This document shows, piece after piece, positions 8,695 to 15,890 of a DNA stretch of 37,091 bases; position 1 is the first letter of the stretch; every line of letters begins with the position of its first letter. Source of the stretch: an uncultured Hyphomicrobiales bacterium (GTDB lineage: Bacteria; Pseudomonadota; Alphaproteobacteria; Rhizobiales; Xanthobacteraceae); assembly GCA_903885555.1 (NCBI GenBank), contig CAISIV010000062.1, positions 1-37,091 of the forward strand, read 5' to 3'. The notes beneath the pieces were generated by a model. It was not told the DNA's origin and made no database searches. It worked only from the letters and a program-made list of their open reading frames with translations. The position numbers were made by a program, and so were the translations under genes.

Positions 8695-9279
8695 ATGGCT
8701 GATGCCCCGCGCAGTAAATTCATGACAAAGCTGGGCAGGCTGCTGCCGAGCCGCCTCGCGCGCCGCTTTGTGCGTCAGCAGGATGGCGCCGCCGCTGTCG
8801 AATTTGCTTTGGTTGCCGCGCCGTTCCTGGCGCTGACGTTCGCCATTCTCGAAACCGCCTTCGTGTTCTTCGCCCAGCAGACGCTGGAAGCGACCGCGGC
8901 CGATGCGTCCCGCCTCGTGATGACCGGGCAGGCGCAGACCGCAAATTACACCGCCGCGAATTTCAAGACCGCGGTGTGCACGCGGGTCTATGGCCTGTTC
9001 GATTGCGCCAATGGCATGACCGTCGACGTCAAGACCTATACGAGCTTCAGTTCGGTCAACAACACCGCGCCGGTGACCAATGGCAACTTTGATGCGACGC
9101 AGGCGGCTTATACGCCTGGCGGTCCGGGCTGCATCGTGCGCGTGACGCTCTATTATCAATGGCCCATCTACGTATCGATGTACAACACCGCGATCTCCAA
9201 CTTGAACGGCAACAAGCGCCTTCTCGTTGCGACGGCGGTGTTCCGCAACGAACCTTACGGACCGGCCGGAACATGCTGA
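8695..9279 (+). CDS. TadE-family pseudopilin
   Basis: Minor pilin of the Tad system, 194 residues. A basic N-terminus is followed by the TadE signature QQDGAAAVEFALVAAP with the conserved glutamate E36, then a transmembrane helix of about 22 residues and a periplasmic domain with four cysteines that could form disulfides. The leader would be cut by CpaA after G31. The ATG at 8695 is used; an ATG at 8722 is also possible and would shorten the leader to a more usual length. Its stop overlaps the next TadE-like start by 7 bases, indicating an operon. Confidence 0.9.
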   Translation: MADAPRSKFMTKLGRLLPSRLARRFVRQQDGAAAVEFALVAAPFLALTFAILETAFVFFAQQTLEATAADASRLVMTGQAQTANYTAANFKTAVCTRVYGLFDCANGMTVDVKTYTSFSSVNNTAPVTNGNFDATQAAYTPGGPGCIVRVTLYYQWPIYVSMYNTAISNLNGNKRLLVATAVFRNEPYGPAGTC

Positions 9280-9821
9280 AAACCTCAATCCTCGGAAAAC
9301 TTTCACGGCTCGCGCGCGACAAGCGTGGCGTCTCGGCGGTCGAGTTCGCGCTGTTGGCGCCAGTGATGATCGGGCTTTACTTCGGTTGCGCGGAAATCGC
9401 CACCGGTGTTGGCACCGACCGCAAGGTCAGCTTAATCTCCGCGGCGCTTGCCAACCTTTCGGCGCAGACGGCCACGATCAGCACAGCCGATATGACCAAC
9501 ATTCTCGACGCGTCGGGCGCGATCGTTTCGCCTTACGATGCGACCAAACTGAAGATGACGATCACCTGCATCAAGATCGACGCCAACAAGGTCGCGACCG
9601 TGAAGTGGAGCGTGACGCGCAATGGTACGGCCAACAGCGGCACGATGACCGTTCCGACAGCGCTGGCGGTGGCGAACTCGACGCTGATCCTGTCGGAAGC
9701 GTCCTACGCCTACACGCCGACCGTCGGCTACACCATCAGCGGTACACTGACTCTGTCCGACAAGATGTACATGACGCCGCGCATCTCGGCGCCGACCTAC
9801 GGCACGACGACCTGCACTTGA
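9273..9821 (+). CDS. TadE/TadG-like pilus assembly protein
   Basis: Second TadE-type pseudopilin, 182 residues. The start at 9273 overlaps the upstream gene and places the motif RGVSAVEFALLAPVM (glutamate E24) right after a short basic leader, as in the neighbour. One membrane helix follows, then a Thr/Ser/Ala-rich periplasmic region with two cysteines. It lacks the von Willebrand domain of full-length TadG, so TadE or TadF-type is the better description. It ends one base before the stop of the convergent Lrp gene. Confidence 0.88.
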   Translation: MLKTSILGKLSRLARDKRGVSAVEFALLAPVMIGLYFGCAEIATGVGTDRKVSLISAALANLSAQTATISTADMTNILDASGAIVSPYDATKLKMTITCIKIDANKVATVKWSVTRNGTANSGTMTVPTALAVANSTLILSEASYAYTPTVGYTISGTLTLSDKMYMTPRISAPTYGTTTCT

Positions 9822-9822
9822 G

Positions 9823-10278
9823 TTAAGGCAGTATCGGCAGCGCCGTCGTCGATTTGATCCGCTCCATGGCAAATCGCGACGTCACGTTCTTCAGCGGTAC
9901 CGTGGCGATCAGCTTCTTGTAGAACGTGTCGTAGCCCGGCATGTCGTGCACCACGACGCGCAGCATGTAGTCTACGTCGCCGGCCATGCGATAGAACTCC
10001 ATCACTTCCGGCATCGCGCCCACGGTGTCGGCGAACTTCGCCAGCCAGTCCTGCGAATGGTCGCCGGTCTCGATCGAAACGAATACGGTAATGCCGAGCC
10101 CGACCTTTTCCGGATCGATCAGCGCCACGCGCTTGGTGATGACGCCGTCGGCTTCCAGCCGCTGCAGACGCTTCCAACATGGCGTCGAGGACAGGCCCAC
10201 GCGCTGGCCGATTTCGGCGACGGAGAGGGCGGCGTCCTGTTGGACGACGGCGAGGATCTTGCGGTCGATGGCGTCCAT
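9823..10278 (-). CDS. Lrp/AsnC-family transcriptional regulator
   Basis: DNA-binding regulator that usually responds to amino acids. It has 151 residues: an N-terminal winged HTH (DRKILAVVQQDAALSVAEIG, then QRVGLSSTPCWKRLQRLEADGVI, about residues 5-49) and a C-terminal RAM domain (about 62-140) with VFVSIETGDHS and the turn AGDVDYMLRVVV. AAGGAAAAGAGA lies just before the ATG. It is transcribed away from the rhodanese-TsuA genes across a 160-base AT-rich spacer that carries two Lrp-like boxes, so autoregulation and control of the sulfur genes are the natural reading. The ligand is not evident; cysteine or another sulfur compound would fit the neighbours. Confidence 0.94.
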   Translation of the reverse strand: MDAIDRKILAVVQQDAALSVAEIGQRVGLSSTPCWKRLQRLEADGVITKRVALIDPEKVGLGITVFVSIETGDHSQDWLAKFADTVGAMPEVMEFYRMAGDVDYMLRVVVHDMPGYDTFYKKLIATVPLKNVTSRFAMERIKSTTALPILP

Positions 10279-10329
10279 TCTCTTTTCCTTCGAAATTTGG
10301 CACAGACAGTCTAAAAAGATTGGATATAT

Positions 10330-10385
10330 TAGAATAATCTTCTTATTTATGCCTGCTATCTGTTCTTATATAGAAAAATATTCTA
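10330..10385. promoter_or_regulatory. Two phased Lrp-like boxes
   Basis: TAGAAAAATATTCTA (10371-10385) fits 14 of 15 positions of the E. coli Lrp consensus YAGHAWATTWTDCTR and is a near-perfect dyad. TAGAATAATCTTCTT (10330-10344) fits 12 of 15. Their starts are 41 bases apart, close to four helical turns. The region is very AT-rich (14 G or C in the 60 bases 10321-10380) and lies between the lrp-like and rhodanese starts. Confidence 0.62.
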
Positions 10386-10438
10386 TTTCAAGTGCAATCT
10401 AACGCCACCTCGATAACATTCGACCTTCGGAATCCCCC

Positions 10439-11440
10439 ATGATCACCCTTGTTCCTTCGTCCTTTACCCGCGCCTTCCGCCGGATTGGCGCCGCCATGCT
10501 GTTTTCCGCCGCGCTGGCCGCGTCGTCGGCGGGCGCACATGCGGCGCCCGTGGCAGCTGAGCCGCTGGTTAGCGCGCAGTGGCTGAGCGGCCATCTCAAG
10601 GACGGCAAAGTGGTGGTGCTCGACGTCCGCTCGGCGATCGACGGCAGTACGCCGGAGGCTTTTGCGCAGGGCCACATCCCGGGCGCGGTGCATAGCGATT
10701 ACGACAAAGGCGGCTGGCGCGTGGAGCGCAACGGCGTGCCGTTCATGGTGCCGACCACGGCTGAACTGGAAAAACTTATCGGCGAGCTCGGCATCGACGA
10801 AGACAGCCACGTCGTCGTGGTACCGGCCGGCGTCAGCTCATCCGATTTCGGCGCCGCGGCGCGGACCTACTGGACGCTGAAATATGCTGGCGTGAACAAC
10901 GTCTCGATTCTCGACGGCGGTCTTGCTGCCTGGAAGGCGGCCAATCTGCCGTTCGAGCAGGGCGCTCGTACGCCGTCGCCGGCGATTTTCACGTCGACCA
11001 TCAACAAGGGCATCCTGGCGCTCGCCAGCGATGTCGAGAAAATCGAAACGGCCGGCGGTGCGACCTTGATCGATGCACGGCCGGGCTCGTTCTACAGCGG
11101 CAAGGAAAAGGCGCCGGCCTCTCAGGCCTATGGCCACATTCCCGGTGCGGTCAGCCTCGACAGCGCCGACTTCTACGACGCCAAGACCAATCGCCTGAAG
11201 CCCGCGGCCGAACTCGCCAAGATCTCGGCGCATGTGCCGGCCGGTCCGGCGATTGCTTACTGCAATACGGGCCATTGGGCCGCGACCGACTGGTTCGTGA
11301 TGCACGAATTGCTTGGCCGCTCCGCCGACCGGCTGTATGCCGGTTCCATGGTGGAATGGACCAGCAATGCGAGCCGGCCTGTTGAGTCGGCGCGCACGAA
11401 GTGGGACGATCTGAAAAAGAAGCTCGGCCTCGGCTCCTGA
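10439..11440 (+). CDS. Exported two-domain rhodanese (sulfurtransferase)
   Basis: Sulfurtransferase of the SseA/thiosulfate sulfurtransferase type, 333 residues, probably periplasmic. Residues 1-36 form a signal peptide ending AHAA. The first rhodanese domain (about 42-175; VVVLDVRSAIDG, GHIPGAVHSDYD) has no active-site cysteine. The second domain (about 190-320; LIDARPGSFYSG, GHIPGAVSLDS) carries the persulfide cysteine C275 in AYCNTGHWAA. The ribosome binding site is weak; an in-frame ATG at 10493 would remove much of the signal peptide and is less likely. The next gene, a thiosulfate-transporter homologue, starts 22 bases after the stop, which suggests joint action on thiosulfate or persulfide sulfur. 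Confidence 0.9.
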   Translation: MITLVPSSFTRAFRRIGAAMLFSAALAASSAGAHAAPVAAEPLVSAQWLSGHLKDGKVVVLDVRSAIDGSTPEAFAQGHIPGAVHSDYDKGGWRVERNGVPFMVPTTAELEKLIGELGIDEDSHVVVVPAGVSSSDFGAAARTYWTLKYAGVNNVSILDGGLAAWKAANLPFEQGARTPSPAIFTSTINKGILALASDVEKIETAGGATLIDARPGSFYSGKEKAPASQAYGHIPGAVSLDSADFYDAKTNRLKPAAELAKISAHVPAGPAIAYCNTGHWAATDWFVMHELLGRSADRLYAGSMVEWTSNASRPVESARTKWDDLKKKLGLGS

Positions 11441-11462
11441 TCGAGGCCTCTCAGGAGTCCTC

Positions 11463-12611
11463 ATGTCTACTGCGACAGCGGCGGCGCCCAGCGCGGGCGC
11501 CGCAATCGGCATCGACCGGCTTTTCCTCACTTTTGCTATCGGCGCGACCGCGATCCTGGTCGCCCTCGTGCTGCTCGACAGCCAGCCGCTGTCGGCGGCG
11601 CTGATCCTCGGCGGCTTCGGCCTCGGCATCGCCTTTCTCAAAGCGGAGTTTTCCTACACGGCGTCGTGGCGGCGCTTTCTCACCAAGGGTGAGGCTGGCG
11701 GTCTGCTCGGCGGCCTGATCGTGATCGCCATCTGCGCGCTGGCCGTCGTGCCGGTCGCGGCGCTCAAATCCAATTTCGGCGGCGCCATCGCGCCGCTTGG
11801 GCCCTCGCTGATCATCGGCGCTTTCGTATTCGGCATCGGCATGCAGCTCGCCAATGGCTGCGGCTCCGGCACGCTCTACACCGTCGGCGGCGGCTCCGGC
11901 CGCATGCTGTTCACGCTGGCCTTCTTCATCATTGGCAGCGTGCTCGGTAGCCTGTCGCTGCCGTCATTTCTTGCGTTAGGCGGCATCGATCCCGTTCTCG
12001 CGTCGGATTATCTCGGGCCCTGGGGCGGGCTGGCGGCAACGCTCGCCAGCATCGCGCTGGCAGCCGGCCTGATCGTCGCCGTGGCAAAAAAGCGCGGCGC
12101 GAATTTCATGCCGTCGCGCAGTTACATTCTCGGTGGCATTGCCATCGGTGTGCTCTGCATCGCCGTGTTCTTTGCCGGCGGGCACCCCTGGAGCGTGACC
12201 TACGGCTACACGCTCTGGGGCGCGAAGATTTTTGCCGCGCTCGGGTTCGATTTTTCCAATGCGGGCTTCTGGCAATGGCCAGGCAACAAGCAGGCGCTCG
12301 CGAGTTCGGTGTTGTCCGATACGTCGAGCCTCACCGACTTCGGCATGATTTTCGGCGCGATGGCGGCGGCCGCCGCCACCAAGCCGTTCGCGGCGGCGGC
12401 GTGGCCGCCGTTCAAATCGATTCTCGCGGCCAATATCGGCGGCCTGCTGTGCGGCTGGGGTGCGCGCATCGGCTTTGGCTGCAACATCGGCGCTTTCATC
12501 GGCGGCGTCGCCTCCGGCTCGCTGCACGGCTGGGTCTGGTTTCTGGCGTGTTTGCCGGGTTGCCTGATCGGCATCCGCTTGCGGCCGCTGTTCGGCCTGT
12601 CGAGGGATTAG
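11463..12611 (+). CDS. YeeE/YedE (TsuA-type) thiosulfate transporter
   Basis: Integral inner-membrane protein of the YeeE/YedE family, whose studied members take up thiosulfate through a pore lined with cysteines. It has 382 residues and about nine or ten membrane segments, arranged as two related halves. The conserved cysteine motifs are visible: GMQLANGCGSGTLY (C133) in the first half and GARIGFGCNIGAF (about residue 340) with GSLHGW in the second. AGGAGT lies 5 bases before the ATG. The upstream exported rhodanese could deliver or process the sulfur substrate. The usual TusA-like partner YeeD is not present; a small CAPC peptide follows instead. Confidence 0.92.
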   Translation: MSTATAAAPSAGAAIGIDRLFLTFAIGATAILVALVLLDSQPLSAALILGGFGLGIAFLKAEFSYTASWRRFLTKGEAGGLLGGLIVIAICALAVVPVAALKSNFGGAIAPLGPSLIIGAFVFGIGMQLANGCGSGTLYTVGGGSGRMLFTLAFFIIGSVLGSLSLPSFLALGGIDPVLASDYLGPWGGLAATLASIALAAGLIVAVAKKRGANFMPSRSYILGGIAIGVLCIAVFFAGGHPWSVTYGYTLWGAKIFAALGFDFSNAGFWQWPGNKQALASSVLSDTSSLTDFGMIFGAMAAAAATKPFAAAAWPPFKSILAANIGGLLCGWGARIGFGCNIGAFIGGVASGSLHGWVWFLACLPGCLIGIRLRPLFGLSRD

Positions 12612-12659
12612 CGCATGATCCCGAAAAGTGGGCACCGGTTTTCGGATCAGATCATGCGC
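12611..12659. repeat. 49-bp dispersed hairpin repeat, copy 1
   Basis: Outer arms GCGCATGATC (12611-12620) and GATCATGCGC (12650-12659) pair perfectly; inner arms CCGAAAA (12621-12627) and TTTTCGG (12639-12645) continue the stem around GTGGGCACCGG. A second copy of equal length lies at 19472-19520. The element begins at the last base of the transporter stop codon and ends 11 bases before the next start. I recognise it as a widespread rhizobial intergenic palindrome. Confidence 0.92.
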
Positions 12660-12670
12660 AGAGAAATGCG

Positions 12671-12823
12671 ATGAGAAAAACCTATATCGCCGTCGTCGTG
12701 CTGACCTTCGTCGCGATCGTCGGCAATCACCTCACCAGCCCGTCGAGCGGCCGCGCGGTGTCGCCGGAAGACTTTGCAGGGGCCTGCGCGCCCTGCGGTG
12801 CGCCGTGTCCGTCTAAAAAGTAA
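12671..12823 (+). CDS. 50-aa exported or anchored peptide with CAPC motif
   Basis: No named family recognised. Residues 5-18 (YIAVVVLTFVAIVG) form a signal peptide or membrane anchor after MRKT; the rest is a short Ser/Gly/Pro-rich segment ending GACAPCGAPCPSKK with cysteines at 39, 42 and 46. C39-A-P-C42 is a CXXC redox or metal-binding motif. GAGAAAT precedes the start. The position directly after the rhodanese and TsuA-type genes suggests a periplasmic sulfur carrier, redox partner or metal-binding peptide, but this is inference. The residue pattern (clean anchor, clustered cysteines, lysine end) argues for a real gene despite its size. Confidence 0.65.
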   Translation: MRKTYIAVVVLTFVAIVGNHLTSPSSGRAVSPEDFAGACAPCGAPCPSKK

Positions 12824-12874
12824 CGAGGGCGCCCAGACGGCCGTCAATAATTTCGGCGCGTTTGAGTTTTTGGC

Positions 12875-12926
12875 ATCACCGATGATAGCGTATCGCACGC
12901 TCCGACGAGGTGATCGAATGAAACTT
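12875..12926. repeat. Possible fragment of a dispersed rhizobial intergenic repeat
   Basis: The opposite strand translates to an EKFHSITSSERA-like phrase, which I recall as a frequent spurious peptide from a dispersed Bradyrhizobium repeat. ATCACC (12875-12880) and GGTGAT (12909-12914) form an inverted repeat. The segment includes the ribosome binding site and ATG of the next gene. Recognition is from memory, so confidence is low. Confidence 0.3.
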
Positions 12927-14006
12927 TTCTACCGGCGTTATCTGGGGTTCGTCGCGGCTGCAGTCCTCTTGACCGCGATGCCTGCCGTTGCGCAGAGCCC
13001 TTGGCCCGGCCAGCGCGAAAGCGACGTCGTGCTCAAAAACTTCGGCTTTGCCTCGGGAGAGACTCTGCCGGAGTTGAAGATTCACTACATCACGCTCGGG
13101 AGTGCGAAACGCAACGCCGCCGGCGACGTGATCAACGGCGTGCTTCTCCTGCACGGGACCAGCGGCACATCGAAAAACTGGCTGCAGCCGACCCTCGCCA
13201 ATGAATTGTTTGCGCCGGGCGCGCCGCTCGATGCCAATAAATATTTCATCGTCATCCCGGACGGAATTGGCCGCGGTGGATCGTCAAAACCGAGCGATGG
13301 TCTGCGGATGGCATTCCCGCACTACCGCTACGTCGACATGGTGAAGGCAACTCATCTCCTGTTGACAGAGCATCTCGGCCTCAAGCACCTCAGACTCGTG
13401 CTCGGCACCTCGATGGGCGGCATGCAGGCTTGGATGTGGGGCGAGATGCATCCGGATTTCATGGATGCCCTGGTGCCGGTCGCGAGCCAGCCGATTGCCA
13501 TCAGCGGCCGCAACTGGATGTATCGGCGCATTGGCATCGAAGCCATCCGGAACGATCCCGACTGGAAGGACGGCAACTATCAGAAAAATCCGACGCATTA
13601 TGTCTATGCCGCGCCAATCTCGGCATTGATGACGGAAAGCGCGGTCCATTTTCAGAAAGTCGCGCCCAGCCGCGAAGCCATGGACACGCTCTATCGGCAG
13701 ATGGTCGAGCAGGCGAGCAAGCTCGACGCCAATAATCAGCTTTACGCCATCGAGGCGGTGATGGACTATGATCCATCGAAGGACCTGGAAAAGATCAAGG
13801 CCAGGCTGCTCGCCATCAATTTTGCCGACGACGAGGTCAACCCTCCCGAGCTGGGCGTCATGGAACGCGAGATCAAGCGCATCGCGGGCGCGCGTTTCGC
13901 GCTTGTTCCGGCGAGTGCGACGACTCACGGTCACTACACCTACAATCTCGGCGCGTTCTGGAAGCAGCACCTCGTCGACTTCATGAACGAACTGCCGCCG
14001 ATGTAA
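12918..14006 (+). CDS. Exported alpha/beta hydrolase, homoserine acetyltransferase-like
   Basis: Alpha/beta-fold hydrolase of the MetX-like group, 362 residues. A signal peptide (KLFYRRYLGFVAAAVLL, cut near AVAQ, about residue 25) places it in the periplasm, so it is unlikely to be the cytoplasmic methionine-pathway enzyme. The nucleophile elbow GTSMGG has S165; the acid is probably in NFADDEVNPPE and the histidine in TTHGHYT near the end. LLLHGTSGTSKNW gives the oxyanion region. GAGGTGAT lies about 5 bases before the ATG at 12918. The substrate is unknown. The gene is 94 bases after the CAPC peptide and may or may not belong to the same unit. Confidence 0.88.
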   Translation: MKLFYRRYLGFVAAAVLLTAMPAVAQSPWPGQRESDVVLKNFGFASGETLPELKIHYITLGSAKRNAAGDVINGVLLLHGTSGTSKNWLQPTLANELFAPGAPLDANKYFIVIPDGIGRGGSSKPSDGLRMAFPHYRYVDMVKATHLLLTEHLGLKHLRLVLGTSMGGMQAWMWGEMHPDFMDALVPVASQPIAISGRNWMYRRIGIEAIRNDPDWKDGNYQKNPTHYVYAAPISALMTESAVHFQKVAPSREAMDTLYRQMVEQASKLDANNQLYAIEAVMDYDPSKDLEKIKARLLAINFADDEVNPPELGVMEREIKRIAGARFALVPASATTHGHYTYNLGAFWKQHLVDFMNELPPM

Positions 14007-14022
14007 TTTGTTGTCGCGGCAG

Positions 14023-14931
14023 TTAAAAGTTCAGCTTCAATAGCGCTTCGACCGCGTCGCGCTTCGGCGAACCCACGGTGCCGCCGAACTTGGTGCATTT
14101 CAGCGCGGCGACGGCGCTGGCAAAGCGCATCGCTGCAATCGGGTCCTGGCCTTCGGCCAGCGCCATCGCGAAGGCGCCGTGAAACGCATCGCCCGCTCCG
14201 AGCGAGTCGATGACCTCAACCTTGAACGCAGGCATGTGCTTCACCGCATCGCCCTCGAGCCAGTACATGCCGTTCGCGCCGTCGGTGCTGGCGAGGAAAC
14301 CGGGGTTGGTTTCGGCAAGCTTGCGCAAGCCGGCGCCGGGGTCGGACAGGCCGGTGGTGTCTTTGAGGCCTTCGGCGGAAGCAATGACATGCGTGCCCAT
14401 CGCGAGCAAAGGATCGTCCGGCGTGGTCGCCTGATCGAGATCGATGACGATTGGAATATTCCGCTTGGCCGCCGCGCGGGCGAGCGCCATGACGAAGGGC
14501 GGGAAGCGGTTATCGACGGAAAGCGCCGCGATGTCGGCGACGAGTTTTTCGGCATCGGCCGGCAGTGCGTCGCCGAGATCTGTGCCGCGCCGCGTGGCGA
14601 CGAGTTTCTCGCCAGCCGCATCGACCATGATGAGCGACACCGAACTCGTGCCGCCATCGACGCGCACGGCGCCGCTGCAATCGATGCCGTCGGCCTTGAG
14701 ATCCTTGAGGACGCGGCTGCTGACGGCATCATTCTCGCCGCCCAGCGGACCGGCAAAGGCGGCATTGCCGCCGAGTCGCGCAATGGCGACCGCCTGATTG
14801 GCGGCACAGCCGCCGCCGATGACCAGGAATTCGGAAGCCGGCACCTTGGCGCCGGGTGCCGGAAATTTTTCCACTTTCATGATGACGTCCTGCACCGCGA
14901 TGCCGGCGCAGAGAACTTTCGGGCTTCTCAA
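14023..14931 (-). CDS. PfkB-family sugar kinase, paralog A
   Basis: Ribokinase/PfkB-type carbohydrate kinase, 302 residues, cytoplasmic. The first PfkB signature region reads IGGGCAANQAVAIARLGG, and the ATP/anion-hole signature is DSLGAGDAFHGAF, with the catalytic aspartate in GAGD. The proposed start is the TTG at 14931: GGGGGGA lies 8 bases upstream and the N-terminus then aligns with the neighbouring paralog (SPKVLCAGIAVQDVIMKVEKFP versus the same motif there). A GTG at 14955 is an alternative. The upstream paralog ends 44 bases earlier on the same strand. Substrate cannot be told from sequence. Confidence 0.88.
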   Translation of the reverse strand: MRSPKVLCAGIAVQDVIMKVEKFPAPGAKVPASEFLVIGGGCAANQAVAIARLGGNAAFAGPLGGENDAVSSRVLKDLKADGIDCSGAVRVDGGTSSVSLIMVDAAGEKLVATRRGTDLGDALPADAEKLVADIAALSVDNRFPPFVMALARAAAKRNIPIVIDLDQATTPDDPLLAMGTHVIASAEGLKDTTGLSDPGAGLRKLAETNPGFLASTDGANGMYWLEGDAVKHMPAFKVEVIDSLGAGDAFHGAFAMALAEGQDPIAAMRFASAVAALKCTKFGGTVGSPKRDAVEALLKLNF

Positions 14932-14975
14932 GCTGACGTCCCCCCAGGCACGCACAGATCGTGACAAGCAAAGCT

Positions 14976-15890
14976 TTAAGCGTTCTTCTTCAAGAATGCG
15001 TCGACTTCCGCCCGTGTCGGCGCGCCCATCAGGCCGCCGAAGCGCAGGCATTTGAGCGCGGCCGCCGCGGCGGCAAAGCGCATCGATTCGACCGCATCAT
15101 TGGTTTCGACAAGACGCACGGTGAAGGCGCCGTGGAAGGTGTCGCCGGCGCCCAGCGTATCGACGGCCTCGATCTTGAACGCATCCATATGGCGGACTTC
15201 ACCCTTGTCGAGCCAGTAGACGCCGGCCGGGCCATCGGTTACCGCCAGAAATCCTTTATACACTTCGCCGAATCTTCGGAGCGCCGCGCCGTAATCCTTC
15301 AGGCCGGTGCTTTCGCGCATCGCGTCGGCGGACGAAATGACATGCGTGCTGCCCATCACCAGCGCATCATCGGCGGGCGAGGGCTTGTCGAGATCGAGCA
15401 CGCGCGGAATGCCGCGCGCCTGCGCCGCCTGGCAGATCGGCAGCGTCAGGGTGGCGTAACGATTGTCGAGCAATACCGCGTCGATCGCGGCCACCGCAGC
15501 GGCCGGGTCCTTGACCGTGGCGCTGCTGAGCCCGCTATCGCGCCGCGTCGCAATCATCTTCTCGCCGGTCTTGTCGATCAGGATCAGTGAAACGGAAGAA
15601 CGGGCGCCGGGTACGCGCAGCGCCATGCTGACGTCGATGCCTTCGCCGGCGAAGGTCTTGGCTATAGTGTTGGCGACCTCGTCATCGGTATCGCCCAGCG
15701 CGCCGATATAGCTGCAGTGTGCGCCGAGCCGCGCAACGGCGACAGCCGCATTGCCGGCCTGACCGCCGCTGGTGATAAGGAATTCGGAAGCCTGAACCTT
15801 GGCGCCGGGGCCGGGGAATTGTTCGACCCGCATGATGATGTCTTGCACCGCGCCGCCGGCGCAGAGAACTTTCGGTGCCGGATTAGTCAA
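14976..15890 (-). CDS. PfkB-family sugar kinase, paralog B
   Basis: PfkB/ribokinase-family kinase, 304 residues, clearly a duplicate relative of the next gene: both open with PKVLCAG-AVQDIIM-like text and end with a GRFGG-like turn (LKCLRFGG here, LKCTKFGG there). Signatures are SGGQAGNAAVAVARLG and DTLGAGDTFHGAF. The start is TTG at 15890, embedded in the last codons of nudC (8-base overlap), with GAGGA about 10 bases before it; this suggests translational coupling to nudC. The two copies differ in the substrate-side residues, so they may have different sugars or nucleosides. Confidence 0.9.
   Translation of the reverse strand: MTNPAPKVLCAGGAVQDIIMRVEQFPGPGAKVQASEFLITSGGQAGNAAVAVARLGAHCSYIGALGDTDDEVANTIAKTFAGEGIDVSMALRVPGARSSVSLILIDKTGEKMIATRRDSGLSSATVKDPAAAVAAIDAVLLDNRYATLTLPICQAAQARGIPRVLDLDKPSPADDALVMGSTHVISSADAMRESTGLKDYGAALRRFGEVYKGFLAVTDGPAGVYWLDKGEVRHMDAFKIEAVDTLGAGDTFHGAFTVRLVETNDAVESMRFAAAAAALKCLRFGGLMGAPTRAEVDAFLKKNA

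Noticed and set aside
10279-10438. Sigma-54 promoter (TGGCAC near 10300)
   Set aside because: The needed GC-type -12 element at the proper distance is missing.
12918-14006. Assignment as the methionine-pathway homoserine O-acetyltransferase MetX
   Set aside because: The fold and GTSMGG motif are similar, but a clear signal peptide places it outside the cytoplasm.
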